Assembly: GCA_000934455.1 (NCBI GenBank)
Contig: KN883714.1
Coordinates: 94,699-122,177, forward strand
Direction: 5' to 3'
Length of the DNA stretch: 27,479 nt
Source of the DNA: Apostichopus parvimensis
Taxonomy: Eukaryota; Echinodermata; Holothuroidea; Aspidochirotida; Stichopodidae
In this document: piece after piece, positions 1-9,383 of the stretch
Numbering within the stretch: the first letter of the stretch is position 1
Layout of the letters: each line of letters opens with the position of its first letter
The notes under the pieces: generated by a model
Databases searched by the model: none
What the model was told of the DNA's origin: nothing
What the model saw: the letters and a program-made list of their open reading frames with translations, nothing else
Made by a program: the position numbers and the translations under genes

Positions 1-1186
1 ATTGTCTATTAAAACAATATATTTAGAGATGTTTTACTTATGTTTGTGTTCCTTTTGATATTCATGTATTAAGCTATTAGTTTCAATGCACTTGTTAAAA
101 CAAATAACTTTAAGTTCCGTTCGACTTCAGATATACTTTTTCGGTTAAACTGTGCATCACTACTGTTTATTATATTTCATTCATAATTCTGAAGTTTCAC
201 GGTAATAAGAGAGTGAATCACAAAAACTAGAGTTATCTTGTGTTCATTTCTCTGTGTGCCCGTTTCATTGTACCTATAATATTATCGTGGAAGATATGAA
301 AACAATTTTCATCTTGCTACTAGATATATTATTACAACATATTTGGTGCCCCCATGTTCCCCAACGTGTGCTTATTTCCATGCACTACTTTTATCCACAC
401 TACCCGATCCCTCCATCTCCGCCCCCAAAATGTTAAAGTTCTTCAAGAATGATAGATGATGGCGTTCTAATATAGGGTGAATTCCTGAACCCTCTGACTG
501 AAAGGGAGAGAAGCAAGTGGGGGGGGGGGTCCAATGGTACAGGGATGAGTGAAAAGGTCTTGTAATTATAAAAATGAGTGCTGTATAGGATTGTCACAAA
601 ACCGGAAGAGGGGCACGTTCTGGCCAATTGAAATTTATAATAAGCTTTTTCTTGGAAGAGTGAATTTCGCAACAACCTGTGTTACCATCAAGGGACTGCA
701 TTAACTACTCTTTAGCATATAGACAACAACATAACCCGGGTTAAATAATCTTATGTTTTTTTTAGGTGTTATCACGGCGATACATCATTTCTTTAATGTC
801 ATTTCATTTATTCAAAGAGCGCCACCGCTTAAAATGCTATTCCGGTAGAGGACATTGTGACAATCACATGAAATAACACATAACTCCCTTCCCCCTCATC
901 CCCTCCATCAAATTCAAAGATCATGTTCCATCTCTGGATATGGTTGTTTAAAGTAAGTCTTTTTAACACAAACGGCGTCCCTTATTCCCAGAAGCGATTG
1001 CAGATGGTATGTGAACATAAGTTATTTAATATTGTAACTGAAATTTGTATTATATAATGTTTGCTTAGTTCTCAGTGCTCTCGCCATAATAATTTCTTTC
1101 GGTGCGCATACATACTTCTGCCCAAGTGATGTCTTCATCAAATTTGGAAAATTTGTGTCCCCAATTATTGTTTCAAATATTGATAT
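1..1186. other. AT-rich noncoding stretch, no gene seen
   Basis: Only short chance ORFs with biased composition occur. There is a G-run at about 519-529. Positions 446-500 resemble 3604-3660 (shared CTAATATAGGGTG-like core, then ATTCCT and GACTG), so a dispersed repeat family has one end here. No splice-bounded coding exon was recognised. Confidence 0.6.
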
Positions 1187-1765
1187 TGTTACGTGACCGT
1201 TCTCATACTCAATGTGGAGAACAGATCACGTGGCATAAAATGGAGACCACAAGGATGAAAGTAAGTTTAGAGCATTTAATTAGCTATTTACATGGCAGAA
1301 CAAAGAATAAATAGGAACATAATACATAATTACAGTTTCTTAAAGCCGAGGGGAGAGTTTCTGCTTAGTTTCTGGAGTTACCTTAGTGCTAGGCGGATAG
1401 TGTCCTGGTTTGCTTTAGAATGGTTGAAGTAGTTCGGCTGGTTGTAGAGAAAGTTCAGGTAGAGCGACGAGAATCCATTAGAGAGTAGAAGGTCGGAGTT
1501 CCGACAAAAGTATAGAGTTAAATATATACTGTGTTTAATATGGGCACAGTAATCAAAGCCAAGGAACCATCAGAGGTGTGGCGACAACCTCTTAACGGAA
1601 CGAACGGAGAAAACGGAGAGGGCGCTCAATCGGGCGTCTGCGGCTTATATACCCGGAGTGTAAAGGAATGTTCCAGTAAGCTATGAATATTCATGAGTCC
1701 GCAGAAACACTTTGTTGGCGAGTTCCAGTTATGTAGAGCGCGTGAGCACATCTGGGATCCTAACA
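1187..1765 (-). mobile_element. Possible solitary LTR
   Basis: The 579-bp segment starts TGTTA and ends TAACA, the inverted ends typical of LTRs. On the minus strand it has GGGTATATAAGCC (about 1647-1659), which looks like a core promoter, followed by a more GC-rich stretch and later AT-rich sequence. Composition differs from its surroundings. No matching 5-bp target duplication is seen (GATAT versus ATTAG), and no second LTR or internal coding sequence is in the window, so boundaries and identity are uncertain. Confidence 0.3.
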
Positions 1766-1930
1766 ATTAGAAGACTCGGAGAAATGATAGCATATGTTAC
1801 GTAATCGGGCAGATGAATAAGTGGCTTACATAAAAATATAATGAGTCAATATTACTTCAGGAGTAAATGGAATAGATCATTCTAAATGAAATTGAACTTT
1901 TTAATCGTTATTAAGGGTGAACAAATTTCA

Positions 1931-2736
1931 AGGTTTCGTATAACCTGAGTGATGTGGTGTTACTTTAAAGGCTTCGTATAACCTAAGTGATATGGCGAAA
2001 ATTTAAAAGCTTCGTATAACCTAAATGACAAGGCGATAATTTAAACACTTCGTATGACCCGAGTGATGAGGCGATAGTTTCTAGGCTTCATAACCAGAGT
2101 GATGTGGCGATAATTTAAGGGCTTAGTATCACCTGAGTGATGAGGCGATAATTTAAACACTTCGTATGACCTGAGTGATGAGGCGATAGTTTCTAGGCTT
2201 CATATAACCTGAGTGATGAGGTGTTAATTTCTAGGCTTCGTATAACCTGAGTGATGAGGGGATAATTTATAGGTTTCGTATAACCTGAGTGATGAGGCGA
2301 TAACTTAAAGACTTCGTATGACCTAAGTAATGAGGCGATAATTTATAGGCTTCGTATAACCTAAGTGATGAGGCAATAAATGCTACGCTTCGCATAACCT
2401 AAGTGATGAGGCGATACTTAAAAGGCTTCGTATAACCCGAGTGATGAGGCGATAATTTCTAGGCTTCGTATAACCTGAGTGATGAGGCGATACTTTAAAA
2501 GCTTCGTATAATCTGAGTGATGAGGCGATAATTTCTAGGCTTCGTATAACCTCAGTGATGAGGCGATCATTTAAAGACTTCGTATGACCTAAGCGGTGAT
2601 GTGATAATTTTATAGGCTTCGTATTACCTAAGTTATCAGGCGATAATTTCTACGTTTCGCATAACCTAAGTGAAGGCGATAATTTCTAGGCTCCGTATAA
2701 CCTGAGTGATAAGGCGATAATTTAAAGGCTTTGTAT
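1931..2736. repeat. 38-bp minisatellite, about 21 copies
   Basis: Head-to-tail units of 38 bp (a few of 36-39) share GGCTTCGTATAACCTGAG followed by TGATGAGGCGATAATTT. Units differ at scattered positions, with recurrent variants such as CGTATGACC and TTTCT versus TTTAA ends, which suggest higher-order duplication of pairs or triples. No spacer sequence lies between units, so it is not a CRISPR array. The repeat is not coding in any long frame. Confidence 0.95.
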
Positions 2737-3603
2737 TTCATTTCAGTTATTTTTTTCCTTCAAATCCAGAGGAGTAAAATAACGGTGGCCGATTACCAAG
2801 AAGACGAAGACCATTTTTTTGGAAGGGAATTAAAAAGCCCTGAAGGTAGCGATATGTGAAATTGCAATTTTTACTTTCATAATACCATTTAATTTTAACA
2901 AGTTAAGTGATTTACGTGGCGTGTTCACGTGGAGCAGAATTTGTAATATGTAAGATAGCTCTTTTTTAGGAGAACAAATATCTTTCTTAAAGAGGTATTA
3001 CTAGTGCCACATAACTTCAGTGATGAGGCGATAATTTAAAAGCCTAACAATAATAATAATAATAATAATAATAACCTATTATTAATATGATCTACAGGCC
3101 TCGTATAACCTAACTGTTGATCAGTAGGGTATGATTCGTATCGCTACACCTGACGCTACCGGGGTATTTATCCCATTTTCTAGCAACTCACCAACCTAGT
3201 GAATCCCACCCCTACGGCCCTATCTCCCCCACCCCATCCCACCCCGCCCTCAAGCCTCGGCGGCTGACTCATCAAGTGGTACATTTGTGTATATACGGCT
3301 GTAAAATATGAGCATCCCTTCTAGAATTACATATCAATTGATCTCCGATTCCTAACACCACTTCTTGGAAGTATCCGAACAGGATTATACCCTGCATGGC
3401 CCCGTCAAATGTGTGTTTTCATTGTTCGCTTTTTCTGTCCCTCTCTTCTCTGCCCTTCGCCATGAAAACAAAATTGTGGTTTGACCTTGCGATACAGAAA
3501 TTACTAGCAATGTAGTGTGGTAATCGTGGGATATTCCTTATTAAATATATCACTGTTTCAGTCACCAACTATCAACTAGTTTTCCATGAACATAATAATA
3601 ATA
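2737..3603. other. Noncoding stretch with outlying satellite copies and an AAT microsatellite
   Basis: A detached unit related to the 38-bp minisatellite is at 3011-3044 and a partial one at 3096-3116. Between them is an (AAT)n run at about 3049-3074. A C-rich patch lies at 3200-3260. No gene is seen. Confidence 0.7.
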
Positions 3604-3990
3604 ATAGATGAGAGCGTACCAATATAGGGTGCATTCCTTTACCCATGACTGGAAGCAGATAGAAGGGCACGATCGTAAATGGGTAATTGAAAGAGTGCGA
3701 AAGGGGCTCTTGCGATTTATGAAAAGGGCGTTATACAGGGTTTCCGCAAAGTTTGAGATTAATTTATTTTCACATAATATAAATAAAATGGTAAATATTT
3801 AAATTACAAGGAGGTGGAGGAGGACTGAAGAATTAGAGCTTTTACGAGCAGTCCCCTTTTACGAAAGCAATAAACGAAAGAATAGAAAGGATAGGTAAGA
3901 GGAAGAAGAAAAGAGAAAAGAGAAAAGAACAAAGAACAAAGAACAAAGAACAAAGAACAAAGAACAAAGAACAAAGAAAGAAAGAAAGAA
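3604..3990. repeat. Dispersed repeat fragment and AAAGAAC microsatellite
   Basis: Positions 3604-3660 resemble 446-500. At about 3900-3990 a purine-rich tract goes from AAGAGAAA units to seven or so AAAGAAC units and then AAAG units. The 64-codon ORF at 3608-3802 overlaps the dispersed repeat and shows no protein family features. Confidence 0.8.
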
Positions 3991-4188
3991 TCACTGCTTA
4001 ATGATAATAATCATTAAGTAAACGCATTGGACACTTTTGGATGTTTTTATTGTGTTGTCTAAACTATTCCAGATTGTAACTCCAGAATTGATAAAAAGTC
4101 GATGAGTCCTCTCGGAAGTGATCAAATTGTAAGGAAGTTTTGGCAAAAGCGTGTCGAGAAAGGGAGAGGCTAAAATATTAAATTTCAT
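3991..4188 (-). pseudogene. LINE reverse transcriptase C-terminal fragment
   Basis: The minus-strand peptide contains SERTHRLFINSGVTIWNSLD followed by NTIKTSKSV. It resembles the end of non-LTR retrotransposon reverse transcriptases, where an R-rich segment is followed by G..WNSLP..I..S.S...F. Only about 65 residues remain and it runs into the microsatellite at its 3' end. This is a dead fragment. Clade (CR1, Jockey or related) cannot be given by eye. Confidence 0.55.
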
Positions 4189-4189
4189 A

Positions 4190-4637
4190 TATAAATATTT
4201 TCAATGTTCTCTCGTTAGAATTTCTTCACCAAGCAAATTTTTTGTGAGGAAAATAGTTTTGTAAAACTTCATTTTCCATTTTAAACAAAAAACCTTTCTC
4301 ATGCTCAGTTGCCATAATGACGTCACCAACCCTGCTGCTGTGCTATTAATTCACACAATATTTTAACGATATGTGTCTCCACAATGCAAAGAAATATAAG
4401 TGACCCGAGTCATGACTTGTTACAACACTATTCGTAAGTAAACAAAGATAATGTAAACACATTGGAAATCAAGTAAGCGATGCACTTGACCATTTCTCAA
4501 AAATGCACGTGATCAATTAATAATCATGTACGCATATTTGGCTACTTCATGACAATTCTGATAACAAAGTTAAAACACTGAACACTTAAGTGGAAAGACG
4601 TTGCATGGTGTACTGAATATTTTGCTATGTTACTGCA
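4190..4637. other. AT-rich noncoding stretch, nothing recognised
   Basis: Searched for VLIG-like coding remnants that would connect to the orphan ORF at 4638. None was found. No tRNA, transposon end or splice-bounded exon was seen. Confidence 0.5.
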
Positions 4638-4907
4638 ATGCTGAATATGCTAATCAGTTTACAAATACCGCCACCACAACATTCAGGGATGGTCAGACTA
4701 TGTCATTCAGATAAGGAGAGCAAAGACAATGCATTAAAGTCTAGAGGGAGAGTCACACAATGTGATTCAGATAACGAACCCAAAGACAGGTCCGATGACG
4801 GAGCCACTCAAACCGGTTTGGAGTTTATGCATGTATCTACAATAGGAATGGGGATTATTTTCCTGATATACCGAGGTATTAAAAAGTTATTAAAATTTAA
4901 AGACTAA
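4638..4907 (+). CDS. Orphan 89-residue ORF, probably a surviving 3' tail of a lost VLIG copy
   Basis: The C-terminal two-thirds (4690-4907) is homologous to 19795-20062, which sits directly after VLIG C-terminal remnants. This suggests the ORF was once the end of a VLIG-family protein. It contains a 60-bp in-frame direct repeat (4691-4730 and 4751-4790; CHSDKESKDN versus CDSDNEPKDR) and a hydrophobic segment VSTIGMGIIFLIY followed by basic RGIKKLLKFKD, which resembles a tail anchor. No VLIG body is visible upstream to 4190, so it is probably a relic or an isolated terminal exon. Its first residues are arbitrary. A transcript would be needed to call it a gene. Confidence 0.3.
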   Translation: MLNMLISLQIPPPQHSGMVRLCHSDKESKDNALKSRGRVTQCDSDNEPKDRSDDGATQTGLEFMHVSTIGMGIIFLIYRGIKKLLKFKD

Positions 4908-5925
4908 AACAGTAGTATCATGTGAAAACATAAAATTGTTCACTTGCATCATTGGTGCTTTACAAGAAAAAATAATAATTTCCTTATTTATTGTGAGATA
5001 TTGATACTGATAAAACAACATTACATCTTTACATAGGTGTATTATTTTATAATTTTACAGTTTCCACAATGTATAATGAGACCTGTATGCTTAACATAAC
5101 ACAAAAATCATTCAGTTTGTGTTTCATTAAATTTGATTGATATTTTTGGCAGAAACATACACAATTGGACTCAAATCATTGAAATTGTAATAAGTTTGTT
5201 TTTGTAAATTCCTTGTACCGTGGGTTTCTTTAATATTTTTAGATTATATTCGTACACAACTCATTGTAGTTGTGAGCAACTAGGGAATATTTTTTTTTGA
5301 AATATATTTATGAAGATTATAATATTTTCACTAATGTATTTATAACGTATTGCTCTATTTTATTTTATTTTTGTATTAGGTTTTTTTGTACATATTATAA
5401 GTCAGAGCTATTAAGATATTGGAATGATAAAAAGCGCAATTATTACCATTAGACAGACATATAACCATAAGCCTTTAAACAGTAAGGTAGAAAAGGTTGC
5501 TTTCACGTGCATCATTGGACGTTATAAAAGACAACTGAGCTGGGTTTGAAATTTCACGCCTACCATGTTTACTTACCAGGAACTCATACTGTCATATGCT
5601 GGGTAAAAATCGGTGATTTACCTTTTGCGTAATATTTTATTAGTCATGCGATTCCATCATTTTTTATCTTTTACATTTCGTTTTGATGCATCGTTGCACA
5701 TTAACGAAGCTACATTGTGATACTGCCATTAAGCCTTTGTGCTGTTTGTATACACAGTGGTTACACGCGTATAGGCCTCTACATAAACCGTTTGCCATAT
5801 CCAAAAGAGATATGAATCAGCAATACACGGTTAAAGAAGGTCTAAAGTGCATCTCAAGGGAATCATATTATTAATCAGAAAAAAACACCAATAATGTCGT
5901 CAGTCAAAGCAGTTGTCCAAAAAAC
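4690..5925. repeat. Segmental duplication, left copy
   Basis: This block aligns collinearly with 19795-21200. Shared landmarks include TTAAAGTCTAGAGGGAGAGT, TTTCCTGATATACCGAGG, CATTAAATTTGATTGATA, GAGCTGGGTTTGAAATT, GCCTACCATGTTTACTTA, and the closing AATCATAT/CACCAATA region. Many indels show that it is old. Its first 220 bases are the ORF tail and the rest is AT-rich DNA that was presumably the 3' flank of the ancestral gene. The short ORF at 5683-5874 lies in it and has no visible relatives. Confidence 0.85.
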
Positions 5926-6841
5926 CGCTGAATATTTCAGTGTGGTATATATTACTTATAAAATGGCAGTAAAATGCTTGTTAAAGTTTGAGTATGGGTG
6001 ACAGTTTCTTTGGTATACTAAGAAGACAATATACGAAACAAAGCTATTATCTGAGTCTAGTATATCTATACCATAGTGTAACAATTTGTCACTTTACAAG
6101 GATAAAACCTCAAATCTCGTAACTCATGAATCTTTGATTAGGTGAAAATCAGGATATGTGGTTACCTACAGATACGTTCATATCACCTGAGTTAGAACGA
6201 TAAATGTACAATCGAGGTAATACTGACAAACTTCTCGCAATGAAACTAAAGCACACGTTGTTGTAAAATATATTTACGTAGCCTTTTCTAACCACGGTTT
6301 AAAATGTTTGGCAGAGTGTAATAGAAAGTCCTTATTTCTGTAAGTCTCTATCAGTTGTGTCATATAAGGAATAATAATATTAAAGGAAGTCTATATTTTG
6401 ATATTTTGATTTTTCGAAATTTCCTTTATTCACTTTCTTCTTTCATTCTAAACTATGCATTTTAATTTTAACTTGCTACTATTGATATAAATCTCCAAAT
6501 TTCGGAATATATGGAATCAGATATGCCTATGAGGATTCCATTCTCTGTGAGTTACATTCAAATGGGTATACTGTTCAAACTTCTTGAGACAAATTTACCT
6601 TCAACTATAATTGACAATTTATATATTTGTGATCAATATCAATATGTTCACAATTTGCTAGTTATGGACAAAGAAATTAATCAATTATAAGCATTTTCTG
6701 TCTGTGACGTATTGATACGACCTCAAATCTTGTTAAAATAAAACAAGCATTATCCGCTAAAGGAGTAATTTTGATAAAATTGTTAGCTACATTTATTTAC
6801 ATCATTTCAATATACCATGAAACAAATCTTATACTAAATTT
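5926..6841. other. AT-rich noncoding stretch upstream of the LINE fragment
   Basis: No ORF with family features was found. It may include eroded upstream reverse transcriptase sequence near 6540-6840, but no convincing motif such as FADD could be read. Confidence 0.45.
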
Positions 6842-7440
6842 GAAATCTCTAACAAGTTCCTTGAAGTTGATATTGACAAATATCTCTCTTGAAAAGATCA
6901 CATTCTGTGTATCTCAATTAACATTTCAATTGGTGTTGGAATTATAAATCGCCTTATTTACTAGAAATATTCTTATTGTCCTTTACAAAACTTTTATTCT
7001 ACCTTGCCTATCGTATTTCAAATATTATTTGGGGCAGTACATATGCTTCTAAAATCCAACCTATCTTTATCCTCCAAAAAGGGCAATTTCGTTCTGTTTA
7101 TAGTAAAGAATCTATTCATCATCCAACTATGGTTTGTTTTTGTTCAAATGAACACCCTTTCAGTTTGTGATATAAATCGTCACCACATTGGTAGTTTTAT
7201 TTACAACTGTTACGAGCTACTCTTCTTTCCATGTTAATAGTATCTTTAATGTATGTAATGACACTTATTCGTATCCTACCCGGATACATGTAATTGTATA
7301 TCGATTCCACGTTTTAGACTCACTTCCTCGCAACATAGTGTATCCAAGGACTTAAATTCTTGAATTCCCTCCCCGATAATGTTATTAAATGTCTATCAAT
7401 TATTACTATTAAAGAGCCTCCTGTGACTAACAGTTTTTGG
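6842..7440 (+). pseudogene. Decayed LINE reverse transcriptase, C-terminal part
   Basis: Reading across frames, the order of motifs matches the end of a non-LTR retrotransposon RT. First comes KFLEVDIDKYLS, a stop where Trp is expected, then KDHILCISI and VGIINRL (from 6854). NIIWGSTYASKIQPIFILQK follows (about 7018-7077), then VCDINRHHIGSFIYNC (about 7165-7212), and NSLPDNVIKCLSI (about 7363-7401), the usual WNSLP ending. At least two frameshifts and several stops separate these pieces, so it is inactive. The short ORFs beginning at 6976, 7004 and 7360 are fragments of it. Confidence 0.75.
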
Positions 7441-8284
7441 TTCTTTTTTAGCCTATTTCACCTTTTTGTATTTTGTAAAGGGGTGTTAACGTTTATAAGC
7501 TACAACAAACTTCTTGTAGGCACTTTTCAGTCTCTTTCTCTTTAAAATGATCATGTTCTGTTCGTTAGTCATTATGATAAATAAAATGTTCCTGGTCGCT
7601 ATGTGGAGGAGCTATTAGTGCCACATAAGGACTTAAATTTTTTTGGTCATTATGTGGCGATAACTTTGTTTTCACATACTGACTTAGGTTTAAATATTTT
7701 TTTCGTTTTTGGCGTTCCATATTGTATAGACGTGGTGCACATATATGAGACGCCCTATCATGATAAACCTCTGACTTAAACATGGTTAGTGCAGTGCTGG
7801 GGTTTCGAGCGAAGAATGCGCCCACTATAACGCCAAATTAACAGTTCACCAAGTGTGGGTCGGCGCATTGCCATGTAGAGTTTTAAAACAAAGCATAACA
7901 TTTAATAAATGATTTGCTGCCTCGAATTGGCAGCCATGCAAGAATGATCAGTGCTGCAGCTTTTATTATGCAGGCAATATTTTTCACTGTGTTGTAGAGA
8001 TGGCAATAATGCATCAGGTACAATTTGGAATATATAGTAGACTCATTGTTACAGACTTGTTCATCCAACAAATTATTTAATAGCCGGTTCGTTACAATGT
8101 GACAAATAAGATTTGATGAACCGTGTCGATTGTTTACTCTTGCGTTTTGAACTTGCGTTGTATACGTATAACAAATATGTTGAACTTGTATAACTGCAAA
8201 CACATATATAGGCTACACCGTGGACTGTTCGGTGTCCCATGCAATAAGGTGTTGTTTAACTCAGCATGCTTAATGACTATTGAA
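7441..8284. other. Noncoding stretch with a short dyad
   Basis: An imperfect inverted repeat pairs 7611-7632 (TGCCACATAAGGAC) with 7645-7664 (GGTCATTATGTGGCG), and a third related piece GGTCGCTATGTGG is at 7594-7606. Minus-strand ORFs at 7565-7825 and 7883-8203 show no known features and the first owes its internal repetition to this dyad. No gene is called. Confidence 0.5.
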
Positions 8285-8368
8285 CCAATGGTGGTATTAT
8301 AAGGTAGTGCTTACAAAATCTGACGGAAGAAATATCACTATCCATCGAATATGTCTAAAAAATTCGTG
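8285..8368 (+). promoter_or_regulatory. Candidate promoter and noncoding first exon of the DED-VLIG gene
   Basis: A CCAAT motif at 8285-8289 is followed by a TATA-like TTATAAGG at 8297-8304. About 65 bases further on, a good splice donor (GTG|GTGAGT, cut after 8368) could end a first exon starting near 8325. It would splice to the strong acceptor at 9273. The ATG at 8351 in this exon would read only 17 codons, stopping at the TGA at 9307-9309, so it would be an upstream ORF and not an alternative protein start. No interferon-response element is obvious. All of this is inferred from motif placement; transcript data would settle it. Confidence 0.35.
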
Positions 8369-9273
8369 GTGAGTTTAGCTGGATTTTCTTTTCTGGACGT
8401 TCCTACAAAGCAACGATTGTTTAATTTTAATAACTCTGATCATTTGATAGTGATCCGTTGATATTACTGTAAGGAAGGTATGGCTTGAAAATAAACCGAG
8501 AAAAGATCGATTAATATGTAGAAGTTTCCATAAACGTGGACGCAGGTTACAAATATTGCAACTTGGAAAAGAAATATTGAAGCCTTTAAAATTACGTTAT
8601 GGTAGTTAAACTAAACGGGACAAAGAAAAATCTTTCATTTTGGTATCACGTCATGAGACCTTAGATCGCCATTTTGTTTTCGTAATACTGTGTAACGGAT
8701 GATTGCTTTGCGGGGTATGTTGTTTAGCTGCTATACAGTGCGTATTAGCAACGTCCAATCGAAAAAGGGAAACATGTAATGGGATTTTGTTTTGTTCCCA
8801 ATGTGAGCGTCACTGAATAGTGCGACCTCATTAGTTTTCAGATGTTTTAGTTGTACATCACCGGACTTATGGAGTCATATGAGTTATGCAATGATTGTTT
8901 TGTCAATTTGCCAGTTCGTCATAGCGTCTTTATGTAATACATATGCTAATAGGAACTGTGGAGTCGATTAAAAGAAACATTGAACATGTAATCTGGCTTA
9001 CTCAAGAGCTACATTAATACTGTTTAATTAATGAAATAGTGACCATATTCTCTGCCAACTCTTATTGTTCAATCTGTGACAGTTTGGTATAGTTTAATGC
9101 TCGTTTATGACTTTTGCAAAATGTCATAATAAATGCAAAGTTTACAATTTTCTAAACGTTAATGATTATTTTGGCACCCAATGCGTTCATAGGTACTAAC
9201 ACTATGTAGTGTTGATAGTCGGGTTTGGTAGTGTAATAGCATTTCATAACGTGAAACAATCTTCCTTCTGCAG

Positions 9274-9316
9274 TTGACGCTACACTTGAGTAATCTACAC
9301 AATCCATGAAGGGAAG
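9274..9316 (+). promoter_or_regulatory. 5' untranslated leader with an overlapping upstream ATG
   Basis: The leader lies between the acceptor at 9273 and the main start at 9317. It holds an ATG at 9306 in a weak context (T at -3, A at +4). Its frame differs from the main frame, runs through exon 1 and ends at a TGA just inside exon 2, giving a 30-codon ORF that overlaps the start of the main protein. Such overlapping upstream ORFs usually lower translation of the main frame, and leaky scanning past the weak ATG would be needed. The effect is inferred. Confidence 0.45.
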
Positions 9317-9383
9317 ATGGATGCCGAAGAACCGAGTGGAAGTCAACCTGCGAAGCGTCGAAAGACGTTTCACGAAGAGAACA
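9317..9383 (+). CDS. Coding exon 1 of the DED-VLIG gene: basic N-terminus
   Basis: This exon encodes 22 residues and the first base of a Ser codon. The peptide is hydrophilic and contains PAKRRK, which resembles a short monopartite nuclear localisation signal. The donor at 9384 reads GTATGT, a strong consensus. The exon itself probably begins at 9274, after a good acceptor (CTTCCTTCTGCAG ending at 9273), so 9274-9316 would be 5' untranslated. An in-frame TGA at 9287-9289 rules out a longer N-terminus within this exon. Open reading beyond 9383 is intron read-through and should not be counted as protein. Confidence 0.75.

Noticed and set aside
1931-2736. CRISPR-like array
   Set aside because: Units are contiguous with no unique spacers and drift throughout, so it is a minisatellite in eukaryotic DNA.
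7883-8203. 106-codon minus-strand ORF
   Set aside because: No domain, signal peptide or clear membrane segment, and no splice context; most likely chance in AT-rich DNA.
8351-8368. ATG at 8351 as the true protein start
   Set aside because: Spliced to the acceptor at 9273, it meets a TGA after 17 codons, so it cannot lead into the GTPase frame.
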